Source: Halichondria panicea
Taxonomy: Eukaryota > Porifera > Demospongiae > Suberitida > Halichondriidae
Length of the DNA: 64,000 nucleotides
Direction: 5' to 3'
Assembly: GCF_963675165.1 (NCBI RefSeq)
Contig: NC_087380.1
Coordinates: 3,029,803-3,093,802, forward strand
In this document: piece by piece, positions 37,004-47,823 of the stretch
Layout: the number at the start of each line of letters is the position of its first letter
Numbering within the stretch: position 1 is the first letter of the stretch
Program-made: the position numbers and the translations under genes
The notes under the pieces: model-generated
What the model was told of the DNA's origin: nothing
What the model saw: the letters and a program-made list of their open reading frames with translations, nothing else
Database searches by the model: none

Positions 37004-37217
37004 ATGTACGTGCTGTAATGGGCCTGTGGTTCCAGGATGTAAGCAGGGCCGTGGGTGATTACATCCGCATACACAGGCCTGTAATCCGGCCCGTATATAT
37101 TCAGCTGATTTTTTCCCAGCCTGAAACAGGCTTATTGGCTGTGATATCATCCAAGTATATTGATCACATCGATCCTGGGTGATATTGATATTACCCAGGC
37201 ATGTACTGCATGCATGT

Positions 37218-37440
37218 ATTTATGCCTTGGTGCGCATGCGCAAGCGAGGTATACGGTAGTGTGTTTGTGTGTCTGTGTGTGTGTAGACTGCTACAGCTGC
37301 TCAAGGATCAATGAAGTGCAAGTAAGAGTTTCTATAGGCTTCTAGTCATGTTTTCTTGGATTTTAATTCGTGGATTTGAAAAATAATGCTTCGTTCTATG
37401 CCATTGCAGCCTTTTCGGAAGAGCACTTAGCCTGTATTGG
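37218..37440 (+). repeat. Dispersed repeat family R1, copy 3 (short)
   Basis: It matches the first half of copy 1 (gcgcatgcgcaagcgaggta, (TG)n, ctgctcaaggatcaatg, ttctataggcttctagtcat, ccattgcagccttttc). It stops at gaagag, beyond which an exon-like sequence with a gtaagc donor (to 37473) begins. Confidence 0.75.
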
Positions 37441-39286
37441 AGGTCTTCCAGCTAATGGGAGCTCCTCCTCTGGTAAGCTAAAATAGTATAGTAAATATAA
37501 AGTATAGCGGGTATAGATCACATTTTCGTGGGTCTAATTCTTCGTTTGTGATTAATTTTCTGGCAACACTTTTTACAGAGAGCTACAAAACGAACAACAC
37601 AGTGACTGAAATGTTTGTAACTTTTTTTGGCCTCAAAAATGTACAGTCTGCTGGTATTATTCTTAACACTGGTTATATAGTTGTTGGTCAAACTACCTAT
37701 TGTCCTGTAACACTAATCTATAGTCTTAATCTATACTTAACCACAACTCCAACCACTCAATGGAGAGGAGAGTATAATTATATGCTCCCTCGCTCAGCTA
37801 ACACAGATGCTGCATGGTGCTGCCCGCACAGATATCCATGCTAGAAGAACTTTACTTTGGAAGGTGTCACAGGATGCATTTTTATCTATTTTACCCAAAC
37901 ACACCCTTAACTGATCCATCATGCATGATAGGGGTACCGTTTGTCTTTTGTCTGCATGGGAGCATGCACAAGAAGGGTAAATACACCACGCTCAACTTTA
38001 CTGATTTATTGTCCATATTCTGACTTTTTGGCTTCCGTCACCTAATATATTTTTGTTTCTGTAATACTTCCTTTCACAATTGAAAAACAAAACTATCCAG
38101 GCCTACGCACCAGCAGCTCCTCCCACCATGTTGACAGCAAGACAGCCCTTCCCCATGCACCCAAGACTGCAAATTGAGCTCTGAGCTGGAATTTTATACA
38201 ACCGTGCATGACTAGGCCGAGCATGAGACTGTGGTTGTTTTATAACGCGCAGCCTTAAGAGCGAGCTGCCTGTATTCAATCCACAGAATTTAATGGGTAG
38301 GGTTAGGTGTATCATGAGTGTATACAGTTTACATATTGCGTACAACACGAGGATTATCATGCTATAATTTTCAGACGTGTTATTAAATTGCATGTGCGCT
38401 ATGTGACCATGTAAAAACATGGAAGGGACTGTATATGCATCTTAACACCGTATTGTAAGATGTATACGTATACTCTCCCCTACAGAGGAGCAACTGCAGT
38501 CTTGGGGAGATTCCCACCTGCAGTGCTGTGAACATTACCACCATCACATGTCCCACTCCTAACCTGTCAGCGACCTCACTAACCGCATTAGACTACGCTT
38601 TAGTGTTTGATGGTGTCCCACCCCACACTAGCAAGCCATCCTATCATCGTTCAATCAAATCCCTCTAACTTCAGACTAGAAACCTCTCAGGTCACTAGTG
38701 GCACATGCAGAGACCGTCATACATATTGTGGTATGTCTTATAGCCAGTACTAACCCTATTATAATTGCTATTGTGGGTGTATCCAGGGTGATAATCTCGA
38801 ATCAGTGGAGAGGGGTGAGATAGAAGTGACTGTGGGAGGGGAGAAGTGTGTCCATACAACTAGTGAGAGAGTTAGTGACATCATCTGTACTGCCCCCTTG
38901 GAGCCACCAGGAGGGGAAAACCCTGCCATCATAAATGTGAGTAACTGTATAATTATGTGTGTCACTGTCCCTTCAGGTGACCGTTGGGAGCAACATCAAA
39001 CAAACATTGGTTGAGCGACTTGCTTACGAGGTGACGACCACTGAACCGACGGTTTCTGTGACTGCTGGAGTTCCTCTGGAGATCATCATCCCATTTTTAG
39101 TGTCATCATCATCTTTGTACTGGTCGTATGTGTACTGATGATAGTTTTCTGCTTCTATCTAAACTCTTGAAGGAAGTCAGTGTCAATTGCTAGGCACCAA
39201 CAAAACATGGAGCTCGTGGCTACTGGGTAAGAAATTATGTGTCAGTCTAGCTGTTCAATTATCTCAATTTTACGTATGACTCACAG

Positions 39287-42200
39287 GATAACTGAAGAGG
39301 TATTTGATGGCAATACTGCACTCGTTAGTAAGTTTCAGCTTTTCTTATCTACGTACGTATTTGTAATCTCTTTTACACGCAATCTTCTGATCTACAGAAT
39401 CAGAACTCGATGAAATTGCCAAGTCCATCCCAGACTCATTCAAAATACCAGCCTCAATATTGAAGCTCTCCAGTACTGCAATTGGACAAGGTAAATTAAC
39501 AAAGATGTACAGTTTATTTATATATGGGATGTCCCCTATACAGGTGAATTTGGTGTTGTGTACAAGGGCGTCCTGACAGACTGGAACAACGTACCTATTC
39601 AGGGGGTGGCTGTAAAGACATTGAAAGGTAACACAATACAATTAGATGTGCATGTCAATCCTAGTATGCTGTCAGCCGAAATATTTCCTAGAGGTTATAC
39701 AGTGGCGAGGAAGCAGGGGGGGCTCCAGAACTCTAGCACTCTTTGTATTTTTTGTGTGCAATGATTGCTCAATTTGCATATTAAATAGATCATTTCACGC
39801 GTGTCTCAGCTCCCCCTCTAATTATGCCTCGAGGCGTAGCCGCACGAGGGATACGGTAAAGCTGACTGTGTGTGTGTCTGTCTGTGTGTGTATTCCAGCT
39901 ATAACTGCTCAACGGTTACAATGCAACGAAAACTAACAGCTTCTATAGGCTTCTAGCCACGTTCTCTTGGATTTTGATTCGTGGATTAGCAAACTAAAGC
40001 TTCTTTCTCGAGTTATGGCTAGTTTGACTCACATTGAAGGCTGTTGCAGTTTCTTCAGAATCTTTCATTGCATCATCTGTTCCCACAAACTTTCTATTCA
40101 ACTTATGAGTTAGCCTTGCACTTAAGCGCTAGCTTTTTGTTGGCTACAAGAGTTAGAAAGAGCTGCTAAAGAAGCTAGCTATTTTAGTAGCCATTATTGG
40201 CAGACACACCCCCTATTCCTGGATGTAGATCTAATGCGCATGCGCGCTCAATACCACGTGTAAGAGAATCCATTTTGCAGAATCAGCAATTTTCTTCTTT
40301 TGAGGTCCAGGTAAGCCACAAACCAACCTTTTCTAGTCTCGAATACCCGCCTCAACCTAAAAGCTTGAGTCTGGTCAAACTCACATATGAACTTTGTTCT
40401 GCACAGTCAGCAAAGTCAAGTGGGCTACACGCCCACAAGCATAGTGATAAAGCCACAAGCCACCGCATGTTAAGGGACAGAACATACACAGAGGGCTATA
40501 TCAGACAGTGTATCAATTAAGGCTAGAAGTTGAAAGCCTACGAGAAAGCCTGAGCTTGAAGCCATCATTGCACAGAGCTAGAGGGCCATGAAACCATGGT
40601 CGACGGTCACATTCGATATTCACATAAATGAGTATTTAGGCTGTTAATTTCGACAAGGTGTTCCAAAGGTCCTGTTGCTAGTCTGGAGAGTTCTAGTATC
40701 ACATCCTTACAACTCTCTCCATGAATTTTCCTACGTCGCCTTCTGCCAGGGGCTAATTCTTTCTACTAGTAACAATCCATGCTGCCTAGGTGCTAGGCCG
40801 TGGCGGTTAGCTATAATGATATTCATGTAGACTATAATTTTATTCATGTTCCACACCCACTTGTGGTCAATTAAATGTCCAAGAAATTCCTGGACACACT
40901 TGAACCAAACCTCAATGTGAGTTTGACCAGACTCAAGCTTTTAGGTTGAGGCGGGTATTCGAGACTAAACCTTTTCTACACAATTTGCTTTACTGTGTTT
41001 AATGTTCATTCAATTGCTAACACATTTGAAATCATAATTATTGCAAATTATTAACCTTTCTATAACACTCTAATACTTTTGAGCAAAAGCAAAAACATGG
41101 CGAGAGGCACTAGTTTAAGCGAGAACCCCCTTTGTCAACACATCTTCCTGCGCCACTGTTCTATAATGAGGTTGTCATTGATTCAGTCCCCTACAATTTC
41201 TGGCCAGCTGCTAATATAACACTCAACTTTGCATTTGTGATGAGTCAGTTAATCATTGTCTACCTTGCAGGTCTGTTCTCATTTTCAGATGTTCAGAACA
41301 TGATGTGTGAAGTGAACAAGATGAAGGACTTCCACCATCCTCACGTCATGTCCCTAATTGGGGTGTGTCTCGATGCTGGCCCCGGTATTGCCATAGTGAT
41401 GCCATATATGGCCAACGGGAGCCTCTTTGACTATCTGAAGAAAGAGAGAGGCAGCTTGGAGCTGGATGATGACTGTGAAATTGATCAGGTCTGTGGTTTG
41501 TATTATTAACGAGTTATATAAGGTTTGTGATAGGTTTGTAATAGACCATATAGACCAGCAAAGGCCTAAGAGTCTATCGGTTAGAGTGCTCATTACAGAC
41601 TTGCTAGCTCAAAGGTCAGTTGTAGAACATTCTCTAATAACATGCATGTGCATACAACTCATGCGCACTAGCACATCTTTACAATATTAAAAATCAATTT
41701 CTGTTCATTAGTAACTCCATTCCAGTTCATTACAAGGGTATGGAAGTACGTACCTCTCTAACGAATACAGTAGCTTCATTTAAAAGTTGTATTTCCGTTT
41801 TTAGTGGGTAAAAAATGCAAACGTTTTTTTACATGTACGATACATTAACGAATTAGTCTGATTGGAAATGGATGTGATAACGTCATAGTTTACTGCAATA
41901 TTCCAGGTCCAGTTAAGCTTCCCTTTGATCTCATCTGCATGCGTTTCGCTTTTTAGCAATAGCGTTTACTTAGCTGCTCGAAAACTCTGCATAAGAGACA
42001 ACCGTTCAGACAGGAATTTTATAAACAGTCTTTACCAGTGCTTTGTGCTGTTATTGGGGGGTAAGCCATGCAGCTCTCATAGCTGTTTTTCTTGATTTCA
42101 TGTAATCATATACTTTTAACAGCCAGCATCATGAAGGTTTATTAGCACAACATCTTCTTTCCTACTTATTAATGGACTGGTAATAATTGTATACTTTAGC

Positions 42201-45200
42201 TGGATTTAGGTTGGCTGTGGCAGAATATGGATCTCACCCAGACACAGGTATTCTGATATTTGGGGTTTTACTCTGACTTGCATCTAAAGGTCCTCTATAT
42301 TAAACCATCGATATAGTACGTACTGCTACTCGTTCTCACAGACACTATTGTATTGGTTCTATATATAGTCTTTGTACAGTCAATGATTCATGTACACACA
42401 GCCTCGATTAAACCGGGGGGAGGGGGGTTGTACGGCGAGGGTGTTTCCGTTTCTAATCCCTATTATTCATGGTTAAACAGAACGTAACGGAACATTTATT
42501 TGAGGGCTGCTACTGTATAATTATTTGTGCATGGGTTTAAAAGTGTGAAGATATAATATCTTAATTCGTGAATAGTTACTGAGTGTTCTAAACAAAGAGG
42601 TGGGTGGGGTTGAATTTTACAGATTATGGCACCACCAAATGATTTTACCAGCTGTCATGCCATTCTCCACAGATTCTGGCAGTGAGGAAACTGCTACTAA
42701 AGATGTGCCATCAAATAACACTGGGAATGGCCTACTTGGCCGAGCAGAAGTTTGTCCATCGAGATCTTGCAGCCAGAAACTGCATGTGAATTAACGATTG
42801 GACTGTATAATTATACGAAATTATAAGAAAATACTATCTTCATCCATAGTTTATTGTTTATATCACTGCCATGCATGGTATATATATATTATACCTTTCA
42901 TTGTAACGTACCCAATGGCATTGGCATTGTAGCAGCATGCCATCATATTATGTCAATAGCGCACTGGTTATGTACTTACTTGACAGTACATGTGCACATG
43001 CACAATTGTCTCAGTAAGGTTTGATCCTATAATATTATTATAGGTTGGACTCGGGAGGGGGTATCAGGGTGGGGGACTTTGGTCTGGCTGAGGACGTCTA
43101 TGCTAGTGGCTACTTCAGACAGAAAGACCGAGCCAATGCGAAGGTCCCCTACAAATGGATGGCCTTGGAAAGTCTCAACGATGCCATCTTCACAGAGAAA
43201 ACTGATGTGGTGAGTCAGTGCGTGGCAGACCCATATTACAGCCTACGATCACAAGTTTAATGCTTCATTTTTGTGAAATGTCTAATAAAGTCATGTAATA
43301 ATTATAGACGTCCTTAACGGGCTCTTTCTTTAACTCAAGTTAGCACTCAAATTTTGCTAACATCCCGTTGTTCATCATCACGTGTTGTCTATGTGCCCAG
43401 TGGTCGTACGGTGTGACTGTGTGGGAGGTCTTCAATGGAGGACGGACCCCCTACCCTGCCGTTGACCCGATGTCCCTCATCCAGCTGCTGGAGGAGGGGC
43501 GGAGACTCGAGAGACCTCTCAACGCAGCCTGTGCCACCGAGATGTGAGTGCACTGAGTTATGTATATATCATTGCAGCCCCTGTTAAGTATCGTTGGCTT
43601 AAATTCTCCTGGTTGAAAGGGGAGGGATGTCATGTGTTTTTCTGTGTCCATTCTATACCATAATAATTATGCTCCCATGCATTATAGGCCCTCTGCCTGT
43701 GTACGTAATTGTACAAGCTCTAATTAATTAGGAGACTTACTTTGGGTTAGGATTTTTACTTCCACTGACCCTACGTATCCCCACCACTCACCCAGTTCTG
43801 TGGTGATGCGAAAGTGTTGGAGGGAGGATCCAGAGGAGAGGCCAACCTTCTCACAACTGTCCTCCATTGTGGAGAGACTACTGACAGCCATCGCTGGCTA
43901 TACTGAGCTCTGTATAGTGCTAGTGGACACCAGTCAAGAGGAGGAGCAGCACCGTAAGTCAGTGTATACTCAAACTTTTACCATAATTGTAATTATATCC
44001 ATAGGATTATATCCATACAAATTTTAGTGTGATAAACAGAAATGCACTGATAAGACTGAGACCATCCTCTAATGTTAGGATTGGCTTGATAATAATATTC
44101 ATATCCCTCTAGAATATGACTACATACCCCCACCCACGGAAGTCCCTCATCACTATGACATCCCTCCGTCTATAACTGAGAGCAGTGCTGACGGCCTCGT
44201 GGATAGTCAAGAGATGGAGGAGCTCAGTAAGTGTAAACTAAAAATTATAAGGATATGCGTGTATTCTTGACATAATTATACACATGTACTATGTATGTCA
44301 CAGCTAGCAATAAGTTTGTTAATGTGTGCACAAAGATAATGCTCAAGGTTACGTATGTAGCTGGAAGGATTACTTTGAGATGGGAGACGACGAAAACTGC
44401 CAGCTGTTATAATATGGAATGGAGTCTTAGTGTAGATTGTGCATGCATGCATGCATGCTGTATTAGCCTCGATTCCAGGCCGCGAAGAAAAAGGCAGCCT
44501 GGTATACCTTGTTGCGCATGCGCGTACATTACCCCAAAAAGGGGATAATCCGTGTATTTGTGGATACTGTCAGTAAAATAAACACGTGTATTCTGGAGGT
44601 GTGTCCGTTACACAGAAGTATTGTGCAAAGATGACTGAGTTGTTACGCCCTTTGTTGTATCAAACCAAGTCTCTACTTAACGACACCCTACACTGTAAGG
44701 CTACAGATGTTATAGGAAGGGCATGATGTGTTCCTGTGGGTCCCCTGATGAGGCTGTGGTAATATGGACCAGGCAAATCTTTTGCTACCAAATCTTGCCT
44801 TTATGTTTAAAGATGAAGATAAAGAAGCTAATGATCACTCCTGAAAGCTTTTAATAAGCTTTAACTCGACACTCGGGAAGTTATTCACTCAAGATCTACT
44901 GATGTATTAAAGAGTCCACCACTTTTCCTAGCTGGAAGCTTTAGCTGTCTGGGAGGCCTTCTTTAACTGCAGAGCTAGAAGAAGCAACACTGTTGCAGCT
45001 TAATTATTCTACTTTAATTAGTGTCTCTGAAAGCTGCCATTGTGGTCATGAACATTTTACCACTAACCACATGGTCACACGTATTCTTCCTTTTTGTAAC
45101 TTTGTTCGTTTTACAATTTGTATGATGACATTTCTGGCATTATTTCGTGCATGCACATATACAAGGTATACCAGGCCGCCTTTCTCTTCGCGGCATGGAA

Positions 45201-45489
45201 TCGAGGCTAATAATTGCTTACTTGAAAATGACTGCTATGCATGGTCACTTTCATGCATATCCATCGTGATCGTAAGTCAATCATTATACTGTATATGCTT
45301 CATCACCTAATAATGTTTGGATGCATCAATGTTTCATTATACGATTGTTTTCTGGCAGACAATGTGCCCATGCTGATGCCCACCGAAGTCCCTCATCGCG
45401 TCGATCTTCCGTCAGTAGACCCTCTAACAACTAAGAACAGCGCTTATGACCTCGGGAAAGAAAATTTAATGACTACAACAGACAATTAA
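39287..45489 (+). CDS. Tyrosine kinase cassette of the PSI/IPT receptor (intact frame)
   Basis: Exons are 39287-39327, 39398-39490, 39544-39627, 41271-41488, 42673-42785, 43044-43209, 43401-43543, 43796-43953, 44113-44226 and 45359-45489, all in phase with no lesion. Kinase marks are G-Q-G-E-F-G-V-V (glycine loop, spanning an intron), VAVKTLK (lysine), MMCEVNKM (helix C Glu), HRDLAARN (catalytic loop), [29 protein letters not shown] (activation segment), WSYGVTVWE and RPTFSQL. The substrate would be tyrosine; HRDLAARN and KWMALES are RTK-type. The tail has YDYIPPP, YDIPPS and AYDLG, possible SH2-docking sites. Introns hold five transposon-like insertions or repeats. It belongs to the locus whose upstream exons are broken, so whether it is expressed is open. 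Confidence 0.8.
39824..40200 (+). repeat. Dispersed repeat family R1, copy 4 (divergent)
   Basis: It has the same block order as copy 1 but a diverged start (gcctcgaggcgtagccgcac). Shared blocks are ttctataggcttctag, ttctcttggattttgattcg and gcgctagcttttt. It lies in the intron within the kinase N-lobe. Confidence 0.7.
40334..40967. mobile_element. 634-base MITE, Mutator-like, 53-base perfect TIRs and 9-base TSD
   Basis: Left arm 40334-40386 (tagtctcgaatacccgcctc...) and right arm 40915-40967 are exact reverse complements over 53 bases. The 9-base word aaccttttc is repeated directly at 40325-40333 and 40968-40976. Long TIRs with 9-base duplications are the hallmark of Mutator-like elements. 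No transposase is encoded. Perfect arms mean a recent insertion. It lies in the intron between the VAVK exon and the helix-C exon of the kinase. Confidence 0.85.
44464..45209. mobile_element. 746-base element of the tagcctcgattcc family
   Basis: Termini tagcctcgattccaggccgc... and its reverse complement extend about 48 bases with three mismatches, including ggtataccttg. The same family forms the perfect palindrome at 23151. The interior has no transposase ORF. It lies in the last intron of the kinase locus. Confidence 0.8.
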
Positions 45490-46083
45490 ATTGAATACTA
45501 GATCTATATGTAGTAAAAGTTAAATGGGTTGTCCTGTACCTAGCGTATACTGAGTCTGCATGATATGCACATGTTTAATTTTAGAGCCTTTTTTTCATGT
45601 TCATGTAAAGCAATTGTACACAACTTGTATATACACAACTTGTATACATTATTTGATGATGAATTTTTGTATGAGCTTATACTTGAATTTTTTTGGGCCC
45701 CTTTTTCCCCATTGATAGTAACACTATAGCTACCCTATATAGTGGTGTTCTTGGAGCTGTTCTATCGTTGCTCTGCATCGTGGTTCCGCACATGCACTAT
45801 AGAGAACACCGCATGCTGTGTGCATGCATGAGGCTTACTGGACTGCATGGTGACCCTATAGCTGTGTCATTGGGTATACACTGTCAGTGTGACCACTATA
45901 CCAGTTCATCCATCACCTGTAATGAGTCCATAATGCGCAGTGGAGTAGCACAGAACAACCCATGCACATTTGAATGTAAGTTGTGTGCCAATGAATTGAA
46001 TTTTCTGGCAGACAGTGGTGATTTGTCCAGACCTCACCCTAACAAATTGAATTATCTAATACAATGACACCACCACTAGGCCC

Positions 46084-46215
46084 AGTAATTACTGGCACCA
46101 CAGCTATACATATACATGTACATCTGTAACCCTGGCTATCAAAAATTAATAATGACTGGAATGATGCCGATGAGGACCTGTAAGGCCACTGAATGAGATG
46201 AGCCTGCATTCACTG
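46084..46215 (+). pseudogene. CCP/sushi domain relic
   Basis: One frame reads YICNPGYQ, then MTGMMPMRTCKATE, a stop (tga) and DEPAFT: the second half of a sushi module with its TCNPGY and R-T-C marks but a stop before the final W-x-x-x-P-x-C. No splice-linked partner exon was recognised. Confidence 0.5.
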
Positions 46216-46775
46216 GTATAAGTAGATTAATGACGGCTAAACAATTACACATGTAACTTTACTTATAATTTTACTTACCACATATATATAATACCTCTAT
46301 TCCCTCAGCACAGCATAACAAGAAAAAGTCTTCAAACCATAACTGATGATTCTAATAAACACAAACTCAAAAGCATAACACACGTACTGCGAACTCTACT
46401 GGATCAAATGCATTAATTAGTGCTAACAGGAGTGTATGAATACACTCCTGGTGCTAAGGTGGTGATACTTATAATAAACTCCCAGCCACCTGTTCTGTTC
46501 TGACATAACCCTCTCCACATGCATGCAATGGAATAATCAGCTATACAGTCCAAACTTCTCAGCTAGACTGATCATAGTATCGGCATAACCAATAACACAC
46601 ATGCACAACTAACGACTCAACTATTTCCACTTAGAGCAAGAGCTGTGAGGTCGTTGCCATGACTGGGGATACAAGTAGTTGATGACTACATGTACACCTA
46701 CCAATTTCTTGTCTGTTACGTATAGCTAGCTATACAGTGCCTTCAGCTTTGAGAGTAAATTTAACCACAGAGAGA

Positions 46776-47403
46776 GTAGTTGTACTTAAATGTATCTCAA
46801 GATTGGAATATTTCTAAGAAATTGTGCTGATACCATTGTGTAGGTGAATAAATAAGCTACAACCTTATTTGAAAATATTTCCCCTAAAGTTGTTGTAGTG
46901 GGAAATCATTTTAGGTAAAAATGGGGGTGATCGTAAAATATATGTGTAACATGAAATATCTCCGGAACTAAAGTATTTCTGGACAACTTTTTTGAGATAG
47001 AAAATTTATTAATGTGCAAAAACAATTAGACCTTAGCCGACAAATTTACTTGAGTTCCATCGCTAAGCGAAAAAGCACCTAAAATATCCCATAATTGAGT
47101 ATTAATCAGTACGTGTACTTATGTACGCTATACGTAACCATGCATATGTTAGCTAAACTATTCAGGAATGTTGTGCCACGGTTCCATACCTTAGCCGAAA
47201 ACAATTGGTATTTTCCATCGCTAAGCGATTGTCCACTATAGAAAAATGTTGGTGTTTTATAAACCACCACATACCCACCACCTTTGGTTGCCATGGAAAT
47301 GTTTTTGGATATGTTTTAGATAATTTGTTCACCAACACAATGGTATCATCATATTTTCTTTAAAATATTCCAATCTCAAAATATTTACATTTATGTACTA
47401 ACA
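46776..47403. mobile_element. About 628-base element with diverged terminal inverted repeats
   Basis: About 46776-46860 (tctcaagattggaatatttc, gataccattgtgtaggtgaa) faces its reverse complement at about 47325-47403. The interior has two related blocks, ccttagccga...tccatcgctaagcga, at about 47.03-47.07 and 47.19-47.23 kb. No ORF of note. Confidence 0.6.
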
Positions 47404-47589
47404 CGTACCAAATTGCGTTTATTTACTCTATAGACTATGTATATTATAGCTTTAGAGTTGTGCATAAGCTTGCATCATGGTCACCATGCACTTGTTTACT
47501 GTACTGTACGTTCTTACGGAGTTAGTATTAGTATACGTGGCCACCCCTAATCCTAACTATACCTCATTGTTGTTGCATATACGCTTGTG

Positions 47590-47672
47590 ATACAGGCTAC
47601 GTACGTCCTCACTAGTGGTATTTCCAGACAAGGTCAGTGGTCAGGAGAGGCACCAACTTGTCGAAGAGCAGG
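47590..47672 (+). pseudogene. Second CCP/sushi relic
   Basis: After gatacag the frame reads ATYVLTSGISRQGQWSGEAP then TCRRA, the C-terminal third of a sushi module (G-x-W-S-G-x-x-P-x-C). The third cysteine is missing and the donor gtccat is poor. Confidence 0.45.
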
Positions 47673-47823
47673 TCCATTAGAGTATGTGACAATTAACACA
47701 AACAACTATAAGTCAATTATGACTTGCTCAAGGCCATGAATATACTTTACTGAATACATGTATTTGTAATCATAGCTGCCAATGTTGGCTCCTCCATTAG
47801 TGTTCTCCAGGACATTGAAGAGA

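Larger units (their letters stand above)
32034..39226 (+). pseudogene. Broken ectodomain and TM half of a PSI/IPT receptor tyrosine kinase
   Basis: Exons 32034-32337 (signal peptide), 32464-32703, 32841-33303, 33403-33676, 33777-33855 and 33917-34170 parallel the 26929 gene. Then come 34899-34966, 35020-35118, 35512-35605, a PSI exon 35710-35901 (LYDCRDLASGCSEC, CGWCGSSCEV), plexin/IPT exons at 38486 and 38787-38936 (GDNLESVERGEIEVTVGGEK), and a TM exon 38977-39226. Lesions: an aatg duplication at 32951 gives stop 32960-32962; exon 4 has lost five bases and reads taa at 33411-33413; two frameshifts lie in the 38486 exon near 38.63 and 38.70 kb; a one-base shift near 39.10 kb takes the frame out of the TM helix (VIIIFVLVVCVLMIVF); and tga lies at 39168-39170 after it. 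At least one IPT exon seems missing. By family, this would be a MET/plexin-like receptor without a Sema domain. Confidence 0.7.

Noticed and set aside
39090-39170. Programmed frameshifting to rescue the TM exon of the kinase locus
   Set aside because: A -1 shift at ttt-tta would restore the helix, but the heptamer is not a proper X-XXY-YYZ site and a tga follows directly, so the kinase would still not be reached.
40197-40520. 107-residue ORF across the edge of the Mutator-like MITE
   Set aside because: It runs from R1 repeat into the TIR; composition is chance-like.
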